From DASZMJ01 sp035551935 (lineage in GTDB: Bacteria; Planctomycetota; Planctomycetia; Isosphaerales; Isosphaeraceae), in assembly GCA_035551935.1 (NCBI GenBank), contig DASZMJ010000587.1:1-10546 (forward strand): DNA of 10,546 nucleotides, written 5' to 3'. This document shows positions 1 through 7,636 of this stretch, piece by piece (position 1 is the stretch's first letter; each line of letters begins with the position of its first letter). Both the position numbers and the translations under genes were made by a program. The notes beneath the pieces were generated by a model that saw only the letters and a list, made by a program, of their open reading frames with translations, did not search any database and was not told the DNA's origin.

Positions 1-132
1 GTGCTGCGGTCGGCGGCAGCGCGGACGACCGAGACGGTCTATGCGGCGTTCGGTTCGGCCCTGCATAACGTGACCCCCGAAAACATCGCTGGCTGGTTCC
101 GCGACCGTGCGGCGTACGCTATGCAACTGTGA
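1..132 (+). mobile_element. C-terminal end of an IS630-family transposase (partial, left edge)
   Basis: The window opens inside a coding frame that runs to a TGA at 130-132 and gives 43 residues. The sequence RSAAARTTETVYAAF followed by VTPENIAGWFRDRAAYAM resembles the C-terminus of IS630/Tc1-mariner-type DDE transposases, which typically end in 'LLRKAAARTVDALW...FTPEECANYFRHAGY'. The DDE catalytic residues would lie upstream, outside the window. The stop is only 6 bp from the stop of the convergent histidine kinase gene. Any right terminal inverted repeat would therefore have to overlap the kinase 3' end, or has been lost. Whether the element is intact cannot be judged from here. Confidence 0.7.
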
Positions 133-138
133 GGCGCT

Positions 139-1566
<1,428 letters not shown>

Positions 1567-1613
1567 CGAGGGGCTCGGCAATGGTCGAGCGCCGCCGTTC
1601 GCGGTCGCGGTCG

Positions 1614-2390
1614 TCAGGATTCGGCCGGGGCGCCGGGGCCGTAGTAACGGATGTCCTCGCCGGAGAGGACGCGGTCGACGGCCTCCTGGACGATCCGGAG
1701 GACGTCGACGGTGGCGGCGTCGACGCCGGAGGACTGCCAGGCGTCGGTCAGGAGGACCTGGCCCTCGAAGGCGAGGCGGTGCAGGGCGTAGGCGAGGCGG
1801 CGGTCGAGGCGGGGGGCGTCGCGGAACTCGACCTCGAGGTCGTTGAGGGCCTGGATCAGGTCGCGGGCCGTCTCGGGGCCGATCGGCTCGCCGCGGCGGA
1901 GGGCCGGCAGGAACGCGCCGGCGTCGTCGAAGCCGGCCGCGGCGTGGCGGATCACGGCCTCGGCCGCCTGGGAGAGGGCCGTCGGCTCGGGCGCCGGCAG
2001 GACCTGCCAAGAGCCGGCCGCGGGCGTGATCGGCTCCGGCCGCGACGCCGAGCGGTCGCGGGCCTTCGAGGCCGAGAGCTCGGCGAGGTAATCCGGGTCG
2101 TCGGCGATGGCCTTCAGGCCCTCCAGCGCCCCGCGGCGCGTCTCGACGTCCTCGATCTGCTCGCGGTCGTGCTCGGATTCGATCGCCCGCACGAGGAGGT
2201 CCTCGCAATACTTCTGGATCGTCTCGTACCCCTTGCGAAGGCCCATCGCCTCGGCCCGGTCGAGCGTGCCGGCCGGGAGGTAGAGGATCAGCCGCTGGAG
2301 CTCCTGGTTCGGGTCCGGCCCGCGCCGCTCGTGGATCCGATAGACCCCCGGCAGCCGGCGCCAGCGCGAGTATCTCGGACGCTTGGGCAC
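1614..2390 (-). CDS. Conserved hypothetical protein, RHH-like N-terminus, upstream of the kinase
   Basis: This 258-residue soluble protein is not one I recognise by name. The GTG start at 2388-2390 is preferred because a GGAAGG-type ribosome site lies just upstream; further upstream the frame is low-complexity Pro/Arg. Residues about 31-72 (strand LILYLP, then two predicted helices ending YCEDLLVRAIESE) follow the strand-helix-helix pattern of ribbon-helix-helix DNA-binding proteins. This is a pattern reading, not a proven homology. A polar linker (about 108-135) joins a mostly helical C-terminal half (136-245) ending GEDIRYYGPG. No membrane segment or catalytic motif is visible. It heads a probable operon with the histidine kinase 47 bp downstream, so it could regulate that unit or act with the kinase. 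Confidence 0.75.
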   Translation of the reverse strand: MPKRPRYSRWRRLPGVYRIHERRGPDPNQELQRLILYLPAGTLDRAEAMGLRKGYETIQKYCEDLLVRAIESEHDREQIEDVETRRGALEGLKAIADDPDYLAELSASKARDRSASRPEPITPAAGSWQVLPAPEPTALSQAAEAVIRHAAAGFDDAGAFLPALRRGEPIGPETARDLIQALNDLEVEFRDAPRLDRRLAYALHRLAFEGQVLLTDAWQSSGVDAATVDVLRIVQEAVDRVLSGEDIRYYGPGAPAES

Positions 2391-2509
2391 GCCTTCCGCC
2401 CCCCGGTTGGACCGCCCCCGCTCACCCCCGGCCGTTACACTACACGATGACCGACCTAGGGAGAAGTGCGGAGTGCTGAGGGACGAGTGCGGAGTGGGAG
2501 GATCGTGTG
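2391..2509. promoter_or_regulatory. Divergent intergenic region between the RHH-like gene and the siroheme gene
   Basis: About 120 bp separate the divergent starts at 2390 (minus) and 2510 (plus), so promoters for both units should lie here. The only AT-richer stretch is around 2443-2456 (ttacactacacgatga). No convincing -35/-10 pair can be read. The right third is the heptamer array described separately. Confidence 0.4.
2459..2500 (+). repeat. Degenerate tandem heptamer array next to a ribosome-binding site
   Basis: Five consecutive heptamers can be read: GTGCGGA (2466), GTGCTGA (2473), GGGACGA (2480), GTGCGGA (2487) and GTGGGAG (2494). A weaker one, GGGAGAA, may precede them at 2459. As a result the 11-mer AGTGCGGAGTG occurs twice, 21 bp apart. 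The last unit supplies most of the GGGAGG Shine-Dalgarno (2496-2501) for the gene starting at 2510. The pattern resembles the short tandemly repeated heptamers known from cyanobacteria. Confidence 0.65.
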
Positions 2510-3130
2510 ATGCCCGGTTATCCGATCGAGCTGGATCTGATCGGCCAGAGGGTGCTCGTCGTGGGTCTGGGCGTCGTCGGCCGTCGGAAGGCGAGGGGAT
2601 TGCTCGCGGCGGGGGCGAGGGTTCTCGGGGTCGACCCGAGGGCGAACGACATCGAGGCGCCGGAGGGAATCGAGGCACGGGCGGAGGATTATCGGGCGGA
2701 ACATCTGCAAGGAATGCGGCTGGCGATCGCGGCGGCGACGCGCGAGGTCAACCGGAGGGTCGTGGCGGATGCGAAGGGGTTCGGGATCTGGGTCAACACG
2801 GCGACCGAGCCGGGCGCGGGGGAGTTTCGATTGCCGGCGGTCTGGAGGGACGGGCCGTTGACCCTCACGGTCGCGACCGGCGGGGCCAGCCCGGCGCTCG
2901 CGGCGCGGCTCCGAGATCGGGCCGCGAGGGCGCTGGGATCAGAGGCCGCCGTCCTGGCGGGGGTGCTCGCCGAGCTGAGGCCGATCGCCCTGGCCCGGGT
3001 CGCCGACCCCGAGCATCGCCGACGCTGCCTCGAACGCTGGGCGGGTCCGCGCGGGCTGCGGCTCTGCGCCGAGCAGGGGCCGGCGGCCGTGCGGGAGGCG
3101 ATCCTCCGAGAGATCGATTCGATCAAATAA
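2510..3130 (+). CDS. Precorrin-2 dehydrogenase (siroheme synthase N-terminal domain family)
   Basis: The 206-residue product matches the Met8p/SirC/CysG-N family, which oxidises precorrin-2 to sirohydrochlorin with NAD+ and in some members inserts Fe2+ to give siroheme. Residues 15-42 form a Rossmann nucleotide-binding motif, VVGLGVVGRRKARGLL, ending in VDP. The family signature continues with LAIAAATREVNRRV (71-84), WVNTATEP (94-101), FRLPAVWRDGPLTLTVATGG (106-125) and SPALAARLRD (127-136). A short helical C-terminal domain completes the usual single-domain length, and the methyltransferase half of CysG is absent. The residue aligned with the catalytic Asp of CysG (D104) and Met8p (D141) reads Thr99, followed by Glu100. 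The ATG is 8 nt after GGGAGG; a GTG directly before it is an alternative start. The stop overlaps the convergent wecB by 8 bp. Confidence 0.9.
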   Translation: MPGYPIELDLIGQRVLVVGLGVVGRRKARGLLAAGARVLGVDPRANDIEAPEGIEARAEDYRAEHLQGMRLAIAAATREVNRRVVADAKGFGIWVNTATEPGAGEFRLPAVWRDGPLTLTVATGGASPALAARLRDRAARALGSEAAVLAGVLAELRPIALARVADPEHRRRCLERWAGPRGLRLCAEQGPAAVREAILREIDSIK

Positions 3131-4250
3131 TGCCGAGAAATGCGCGACACCGATCCACGATCCGAGGCGCGGCGTGGCCGTCGCCGAAGGGGTCCTGGCG
3201 GCGGGACATGCGGGCAAGGGCGTCGGGGTCGGTCAGGAGGGTCGTCGCGTCGCGGACGATCCGGGCACGGTCGTGGCCGACGAGCCGGACCGTCCCCGCC
3301 TCGACGGCCTCGGGACGCTCGGTCGATTCGCGGAGCACCAGGACCGGCTTCCCCAAACTCGGCGCCTCCTCCTGGATGCCGCCCGAGTCGGTCAGGATCA
3401 GGGTGCTGGCCGCTAGCAACGGGACGAACCGGCCGTAGTCGAGCGGCTCGACGAGGTGGACGTTCCGGGACGCCAGTCGCGGGTCGGCCGGGTCGCCGAG
3501 GATGCGGCGCACGTCCTGGCCCACGTTCGGGTTCGGGTGGACGGGGAGGACGAACTGGTCGCCCGGGAACCGGTCGGCGAGGTCGGCGACGGCCTGGCAG
3601 ATCGCGACCAGCGGGGCGCCGAAGTTCTCGCGGCGATGCGCCGTCACGAGCACGATCCGACCCCCCCTGCCCTCCCACGGGCCGGCCGCCGGCCGTTGCC
3701 GGTCGAGGGTCAGGAAGAGGGCGTCGATGCCGGTGTTGCCGGTCACGAGGACGGCCGCGGGATCGACCCCTTCGTGGAGCAGGTTGTCGCGGGCCTTGGC
3801 CGTCGGGGCGAAGTGGAGGGCCGCCAGCCTCGTGGCGAGGACGCGGTTGGCCTCCTCGGGCCAGGGGGCCGACAGGTCCCCCGTCCGCAGGCCGGCCTCG
3901 ACGTGGCCGAACGGGATGCGGCGGTAGAACGAGGCCAGGGCTGCGCACAGGACGGTCGTCGTATCACCCTGGGCCAGAACGAGATCGGGCTGATACTCGT
4001 CCAGGAAACCGTCCAGTCGCTCGATCCCCCGGGCGGTGAGGGCGGCGAGCGACTGGCCGGGCCGGAGCAGGTCGAGGTCGACGTCGGCTCGGATGTCGAA
4101 GAGGTCGAGCACCGGGCCGAGCATCGCCCGGTGCTGACCGCTGAGGCAGACCAACGTCCGGATCGCCGGTTCCTGTCCCAGTCGCGCCACGACCGGGGCC
4201 AGCTTGATGGCCTCGGGGCGGGTCCCGATCACGACGGCGACGGTCTTCAA
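3123..4250 (-). CDS. wecB: UDP-N-acetylglucosamine 2-epimerase, non-hydrolysing
   Basis: This 375-residue cytoplasmic enzyme interconverts UDP-GlcNAc and UDP-ManNAc for envelope polysaccharide synthesis. It has the family's usual length and two Rossmann halves (GT-B fold). Visible motifs are GTRPEAIKLAPV (9-20), GQH (38-40), GDTTT (95-99), HVEAGLRTGD (116-125), PEEANR (131-136), VTAHRRENFG (202-211), HPNPNV (238-243), DSGGIQEEAPSLGKPVLVLR (288-307) and ERPEAVEAGT (311-320). Asp96, Glu118, Glu132 and His205 fall where E. coli WecB has its catalytic Asp95, Glu117, Glu131 and His213. The TTG start at 4248-4250 gives the canonical N-terminus with AGGA five bases upstream; the frame is open beyond it, but the translation there is repeat DNA. 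No other polysaccharide gene is nearby, so the pathway is not set by context. Confidence 0.93.
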   Translation of the reverse strand: MKTVAVVIGTRPEAIKLAPVVARLGQEPAIRTLVCLSGQHRAMLGPVLDLFDIRADVDLDLLRPGQSLAALTARGIERLDGFLDEYQPDLVLAQGDTTTVLCAALASFYRRIPFGHVEAGLRTGDLSAPWPEEANRVLATRLAALHFAPTAKARDNLLHEGVDPAAVLVTGNTGIDALFLTLDRQRPAAGPWEGRGGRIVLVTAHRRENFGAPLVAICQAVADLADRFPGDQFVLPVHPNPNVGQDVRRILGDPADPRLASRNVHLVEPLDYGRFVPLLAASTLILTDSGGIQEEAPSLGKPVLVLRESTERPEAVEAGTVRLVGHDRARIVRDATTLLTDPDALARMSRRQDPFGDGHAAPRIVDRCRAFLGII

Positions 4251-4276
4251 GGACGTCCTGTCCTTTCGCGTGGATC

Positions 4277-4351
4277 CCCGTAGGGTCCGCTCTTGCGGAC
4301 CGATCTCCTTGGGGACAATGAAGATCGGTCCGCAAGAGCGGACCCTACGGG
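4277..4351. repeat. Perfect 30-bp inverted repeat made of nested palindromes (REP/BIME-like)
   Basis: The left arm (4277-4306) and right arm (4322-4351) are perfect reverse complements of 30 bp around a 15-bp spacer (4307-4321). Each arm contains its own hairpin, with GGTCCGC and GCGGACC flanking a TCTT or AAGA loop. The right arm ends at 4351, directly against the stop codon (4352-4354) of the minus-strand gene. The element fills most of the gap between that gene and wecB. It could act as a transcript-end structure, a REP/BIME-type dispersed repeat or a small non-autonomous element. There is no T-run for a classical terminator. Confidence 0.85.
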
Positions 4352-5473
4352 TCAGGGTCCCGAGGCCACGGCCTCGACGGGTTCGAGGCGGATGTCGTCG
4401 ATCCAGAGCTCGCCGACGTCGGCGCCGGCGATGCGGAAGTCGACCGAGAGCGAGGTGGCCTCGGACTCGGTGCGGAAGGTGCGCTCGACCTTGACCCAGC
4501 GGCCGACGACGGTCAGGCACTCCTCGACGCAGCCGTCAGAGAGGGTCTTCCAGCAGGCGGGGTGGTCCTTGTACTGGCAGAGCCGGGCCTGGCATTCGCC
4601 GCGGGTGCCGGGGGCGATCAGGTACCAGTAGCTCAGGCGCATCCGGGTGGCGTAGCGGACGGGGACCGGCTCGAGGCTGTACCGGCTGTGGCCGGTCCGG
4701 TGGGCCTCGAGGTGCAGGCTGTCCGGGCCGGCGACGGCCTGGCGGTCGTCGAGGAAGTCGGGGCGGATCGGCTCCCACTCCGGCCGCGCGGGGGCGAGCT
4801 TGCGGTCGCGGTCGAGCGGGACGGTGTCGCGGACCGCCAGCGGGCCGAGGCGGATCGTCACGTCCCTGGGGCCGAGCAGCGGGTCGTACGACCCGTGCAG
4901 GAAGTGGAGGTGCTCCAGCCGCAGCCGGACCCGCACGACCGCGCCCGGGTCGAGGGTCAGGCACGGCGTCGGGCCGGGCTCGGCCGGGTTGTTCTTGGGC
5001 GGACCGGCCGCCTCGAGCCAGACGGCCACGACGGCGCGCTCGCGGCAGCGTCGCGACTCGTCGGTCGACTCGATCAGGTCGGCGACGTCCGCCAGGGGGC
5101 CCGGGCCCGCGAGCTGGTGCGCGGCCCGCTTCGGCCGGCCGTGGCCGGGCAATCGCGAGTTGGACAGCGAGCCGACGACCTCGGCGGCGACGTCGGCCGG
5201 CGCCACGACCCGGGGGGTCGCGCCGTCGTAACGGAGCCGGTAATCGACCTGCCAGTACGCATATTGCTCCCAGAGGCTGTTCGGCAGGCGATTCTGGACC
5301 CGGTCGAGCGCGACGGTGCGCCCCACGACGACGAGCGTGCCGTCGGGACCGGGACCGGATCCCTCCCCGGCCGCGACGGCGGCGGGGGCCAGGCAAGGCA
5401 TGACGAGGCTGGCCAGCGCGGCCAGGCCCGGGCCGGCTCGGCCCGGCGACGGTCGGATTGGGCTGCGAACCAT
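4352..5473 (-). CDS. Secreted protein of unknown function with a possible C-terminal jelly-roll domain
   Basis: This 373-residue protein is of unrecognised family. The N-terminus (MVRSPIRPSPGR, then GLAALASLVMPCLAPAAVAA) looks like a Sec signal peptide with cleavage near residue 35. The Cys at 27 lacks a proper lipobox because Pro precedes it. The mature part seems beta-rich. Residues about 255-366 (LHLEAHRTGHSRYSL...RMRLSYWYLIAPG...FRIAGADVGELWIDDIRLEP) resemble carbohydrate-binding-type jelly rolls, whose last strand often reads LWIDDVxLE. Cysteines at 294, 299, 307, 315 and 319 cluster in one loop and may form disulfides. The ATG at 5471-5473 follows AAGGAGAGGGGG, a good ribosome site. The frame continues upstream from a TTG at 5629 but with low-quality sequence. 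It lies upstream of wecB, separated by the inverted repeat. Confidence 0.78.
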   Translation of the reverse strand: MVRSPIRPSPGRAGPGLAALASLVMPCLAPAAVAAGEGSGPGPDGTLVVVGRTVALDRVQNRLPNSLWEQYAYWQVDYRLRYDGATPRVVAPADVAAEVVGSLSNSRLPGHGRPKRAAHQLAGPGPLADVADLIESTDESRRCRERAVVAVWLEAAGPPKNNPAEPGPTPCLTLDPGAVVRVRLRLEHLHFLHGSYDPLLGPRDVTIRLGPLAVRDTVPLDRDRKLAPARPEWEPIRPDFLDDRQAVAGPDSLHLEAHRTGHSRYSLEPVPVRYATRMRLSYWYLIAPGTRGECQARLCQYKDHPACWKTLSDGCVEECLTVVGRWVKVERTFRTESEATSLSVDFRIAGADVGELWIDDIRLEPVEAVASGP

Positions 5474-5732
5474 GAGTATCCGATCCCCCTCTCCTTGGGG
5501 TCGTGCGCCGGCCACTCCTCCCTGGTGGCCCCCGGGCCAGTCACGATCGCGGACCGATGGGGAGCTGCCGACGCCCCCGAGCAGCCGCTTGCCGACGCGG
5601 CGGGTCTTGACCCCGAGGCGGACGCACAACGCCCCGGAATCGAACCTCTACCTCCCTAGTTGGAAATAGGACACGGTAATTCGCGAAAAACTCAAAAAAA
5701 CGAAAAAATCATCGCCGAGCGGGCGGCCGGGG
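5474..5732. promoter_or_regulatory. Intergenic region with AT-rich stretch, upstream of the secreted-protein gene
   Basis: About 260 bp lie between the stop of the minus-strand gene at 5733 and the start at 5473. The part at 5655-5710 is markedly AT-richer than the rest of the window, with runs of five, seven and six A on the plus strand. It may combine a terminator for the gene at 5733 with the promoter of the secreted-protein gene. No well-spaced -35/-10 pair could be identified. A long untranslated leader of up to about 180 nt is implied if the promoter sits there. Confidence 0.4.
5688..5728 (-). terminator. Possible Rho-independent terminator (weak stem, strong T-runs)
   Basis: Read on the minus strand, just after the stop at 5733, a GC-rich segment contains a short GCCG-CCCGCT-CGGC stem-loop, followed by runs of six and seven T separated by CG. 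The T-tract is striking in such GC-rich DNA. The stem has only four pairs, so the call is tentative. Confidence 0.35.
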
Positions 5733-6197
5733 TCATTCGGTGTCCTCGTCCTCGTCGTCGAGCGCGACGGGGTCGGCCGACTGGCAGCGGTCGAGGAAGC
5801 GGGGCAGGAAGCGGTTCAGGAAGGCGGAGACGGCGATCTGGGTCGTGGCGTTGGTCATGCCCCAGATGCTGGCGCGGAGCTCGTCGAGGTCGGGATCCAT
5901 CTGGATGAAGTACTGGTCGTCGACGGCCAGCGAGACGGGCATCTCCTCGAGCCACTGGCGGGCCAGGGCGTTGACGCCGGGCCCGCCGACGGAGATCGTC
6001 GGCAGCCGCTGGAGCCCCTCGTCGTTGAGCCAGCGGAAGTCGGCCAGGACCAGGACCTCGAACCGCGCGCCCAGTTCGGCCAGCTTCGCCTCGGCCTGCT
6101 GCTTGAGGAAGTAGGCCAGGGGGCGGTCGACCTGCTCGGCCCGGAGGGTGCTGCCGGTGACGATCAAGAGGAGCCTGGTCCGCGTGGTTTCCGACAT
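5733..6197 (-). CDS. Small acidic-tailed cytoplasmic protein, unknown function
   Basis: This 154-residue protein is not recognised. The N-terminal strand RLLLIVTGSTL and a helix (RPLAYFLKQQAEAKLAEL) lead to a second strand, FEVLVLADFRWL, and then a glycine-rich turn TISVGGPGVNALARQWL. This suggests an alpha/beta Rossmann-like or flavodoxin-like core. The C-terminal half holds helices (ATTQIAVSAFLNRFLPRFL) and an acidic tail (DDEDEDTE). No signal peptide or membrane helix is seen. The ATG at 6195-6197 is chosen because the conserved-looking sequence starts there; upstream is a G-rich sequence rather than a classical ribosome site. An in-frame ATG at 6222-6224 would add nine residues (MPTPAPGGP). 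The gap to the upstream gene at 6333 is 135 bp, so cotranscription is possible. Confidence 0.72.
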   Translation of the reverse strand: MSETTRTRLLLIVTGSTLRAEQVDRPLAYFLKQQAEAKLAELGARFEVLVLADFRWLNDEGLQRLPTISVGGPGVNALARQWLEEMPVSLAVDDQYFIQMDPDLDELRASIWGMTNATTQIAVSAFLNRFLPRFLDRCQSADPVALDDEDEDTE

Positions 6198-6261
6198 GGG
6201 ACCCCCCGGCGCCGGGGTCGGCATCGCGGCCGAACCCGGGGTTGGATCCGGCGAACGGGCA

Positions 6262-6284
6262 TCAGGATGCGCCCATGCTAACCT
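6262..6284 (-). promoter_or_regulatory. Strong Shine-Dalgarno driving a four-codon ORF upstream of the small protein gene
   Basis: On the minus strand, AGGAGG is followed after five bases by ATG GGC GCA TCC TGA (ATG at 6274-6276, stop at 6262-6264). A second ATG overlaps the stop as TGATG. Neither is in frame with the gene starting at 6197. The sequence is either a leader mini-ORF affecting translation downstream or a relic of an older start. Between it and the gene start lies a perfect 14-bp palindrome, CCCCGGCGCCGGGG (6204-6217). Confidence 0.4.
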
Positions 6285-6332
6285 CCTGGCATCTCGCGTG
6301 CCAGTGCGGGGTCGGGGCCGGTCGGCCCGGGC

Positions 6333-7094
6333 TCACTCCGACTCGGTGGCCTTCCAGAGCGCGACCCGTTTCAAGGCCGCGTCGGCGGCCTTAAGGTCGT
6401 CGTCCCCCTCGGCCTCGAACTGCTGGCCGACGGCGCGGGCGCCGGCCACGGGGATCACGCAGCGGAACCGGGCCACGCCCCCGGGCTCCCCCTCGACCCA
6501 GTAGCGGCTGACGCCCAACTCGGCCATCCGCTTCCGGAGGGTCGGCCAGTCGAGCGCCGCCGTCGCCGCCGTCGCGGGCTCCGTCACCTTCACCTTCGGC
6601 TCGTCGCGGTGGACGACCGCGCGGCCGACGGCGGGGTCGGGCCGGCCCTCCGTCGCGTCCTCGACGACCGGCCGGATGGCCGGCGGGTCGAGCGCCGGGT
6701 CGTCGTTGACCGGGCCCGCGGCGACGGCCGGCGCGGGGCCTTCGAGGGTCGTCGTGCCGTCGGCGACGGCCTTCGGGTCGAGCGGCTCGGGCGGGGCCGT
6801 CGGCTTCGATTTCGATTTCGGCTTCGCCTCCGGCCGCGTGACCGGGCCGTTGGGCGTGTCGATCGACAGCGGGGGCCGGGGTGCCGCCGGGATGGCCGGG
6901 GCGGCGTCGGGGTCGTCGTCGGCCGATTCCGGGCGGGGCGGCGGGTCATTGGGCGGCGGGGGCAGGAGGGTGCCGACCTCGGTCGCCTTCGGCCGGAGGA
7001 GCGACCGTGCCCAGGCCAGGCCGGGCCCGTTGATGACCGCGCCGCCGGCGAACGAGGCGGCCACCAGCACGACGGCGAAGAGCGCTTTCCTCAC
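6333..7094 (-). CDS. Membrane-anchored or secreted proline-rich protein with a small C-terminal domain
   Basis: This 253-residue protein is of unknown function. The GTG start at 7092-7094 follows AAGGAGG with 9 nt spacing and places a signal or anchor helix first (ALFAVVLVAASFAGGAVI, residues 4-21). Residues about 44-180 are a low-complexity linker rich in Pro, Ala, Asp and Lys (PPPPNDPPPRP; KPKSKSKPTAPPEP), expected to be extended in the periplasm. Residues 181-251 look like a folded domain: LDWPTLRKRMAELGVSRYWV, a strand GVARFRCVIPVAG, then the helix DDLKAADAALKRVALWKA. The order helix-strands-helix gives a small alpha/beta fold I cannot assign. It may be cotranscribed with the gene at 5733-6197. 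Confidence 0.78.
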   Translation of the reverse strand: MRKALFAVVLVAASFAGGAVINGPGLAWARSLLRPKATEVGTLLPPPPNDPPPRPESADDDPDAAPAIPAAPRPPLSIDTPNGPVTRPEAKPKSKSKPTAPPEPLDPKAVADGTTTLEGPAPAVAAGPVNDDPALDPPAIRPVVEDATEGRPDPAVGRAVVHRDEPKVKVTEPATAATAALDWPTLRKRMAELGVSRYWVEGEPGGVARFRCVIPVAGARAVGQQFEAEGDDDLKAADAALKRVALWKATESE

Positions 7095-7275
7095 GGTCTC
7101 CGGCCTCCTTGCCGATCGTCCTCCCGGACCCAAGGCCCCGCCCTTCCGGGCGAATACCATCCCAGGGCCTCGGCATTGGACCCGAGCCCGCCGGTTTCGG
7201 CAAGGTCAGAATCCGACGGTCCCGGCCCGTCCCCGGGGCTCCCCGGACGGCGGCCGTTTTGATAGGTTGGACGAC

Positions 7276-7479
7276 ATGCTCGGATTCGTCTGGTCGGTCC
7301 TGACGCTCCCCTTCCGGCTGATCGTCGCGCTGGTCGAGCTGCTCGGCCGCCTGGCCGCCCTGGTGCTCGGCTTCGGCCTGATGGTCGTCGGCGCCGCGCT
7401 CGCCGCCGGCCCGCTCTTCCCGGTCGGCATCCCCGTGTTCGTCGTCGGCCTCCTGATCGCCCTCCGCGCCCTGGGCTGA
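7276..7479 (+). CDS. Small two-helix membrane protein
   Basis: This 67-residue protein is almost entirely hydrophobic. It has an amphipathic start (MLGFVWSVLTLPFRLIVALV), then LAALVLGFGLMVVGAALAAG and VGIPVFVVGLLIALRALG, consistent with two membrane helices joined by a GPLFP turn. It has no recognisable catalytic residues. The ATG at 7276 fits the onset of the hydrophobic sequence. The ribosome site is weak (AGGTTGG ending 5 nt before the ATG). A longer open frame in register extends far upstream but is antisense to the proline-rich gene. It is divergent from the gene at 6333-7094 across 181 bp, and convergent with the pentapeptide pair. Comparable short membrane proteins occur in planctomycetes, but the function is unknown. 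Confidence 0.72.
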   Translation: MLGFVWSVLTLPFRLIVALVELLGRLAALVLGFGLMVVGAALAAGPLFPVGIPVFVVGLLIALRALG

Positions 7480-7550
7480 TCGGATGCCGCGGCGCCCCCC
7501 GGCGATCCCTCCTCCCCGTCGCCGGCCCGCCCCGCGCGCCGTCCGCCTCC

Positions 7551-7592
7551 CTCCCTCGCCCCCGGGAGAGGGCCGGGTTGAGGGCCCGATCC
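7551..7592. repeat. REP-like GC-rich palindromic repeat
   Basis: The segment contains CCCTCGCCCCCGGGAGAGGG, which folds with CCCTC (7553-7557) paired to GAGGG (7568-7572). It is followed by a second GAGGG block within CCGGGTTGAGGGCCC. The form 'CCCTCNCCCCCGGGAGAGGGCCGGGNTGAGGG' is one I recall as a dispersed intergenic repeat in several GC-rich bacteria. It sits between two convergent genes and could help end transcription from either side. The rest of 7480-7636 shows nothing else. Confidence 0.5.
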
Positions 7593-7636
7593 GGCTGGGT
7601 GGCCGGGGTTGGCCGTCCGCGGGGTGGCCGGGACAG

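Noticed and set aside
1567..2208. N-terminal extension of the histidine kinase to 689 residues
   Set aside because: The extension is Arg/Pro/Gly-rich and lies entirely over the upstream gene in another frame. The membrane helix starts right after ATG 1566.
1581..2450. Plus-strand open frame of 289 codons antisense to the RHH-like gene
   Set aside because: No protein-like features. The minus-strand frame has a ribosome site, an ordered helix pattern and a sensible operon position.
4352..5473. Lipoprotein call for the secreted protein, from Cys27 in the signal peptide
   Set aside because: The residues before Cys are V-M-P, and Pro at -1 does not fit a lipobox. An ordinary signal-peptidase site near residue 35 fits better.
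5636..5646. tRNA T-loop-like sequence on the minus strand (GGTTCGATTCC)
   Set aside because: Flanking bases give only two T-stem pairs, and no acceptor, D or anticodon stem could be built around it.
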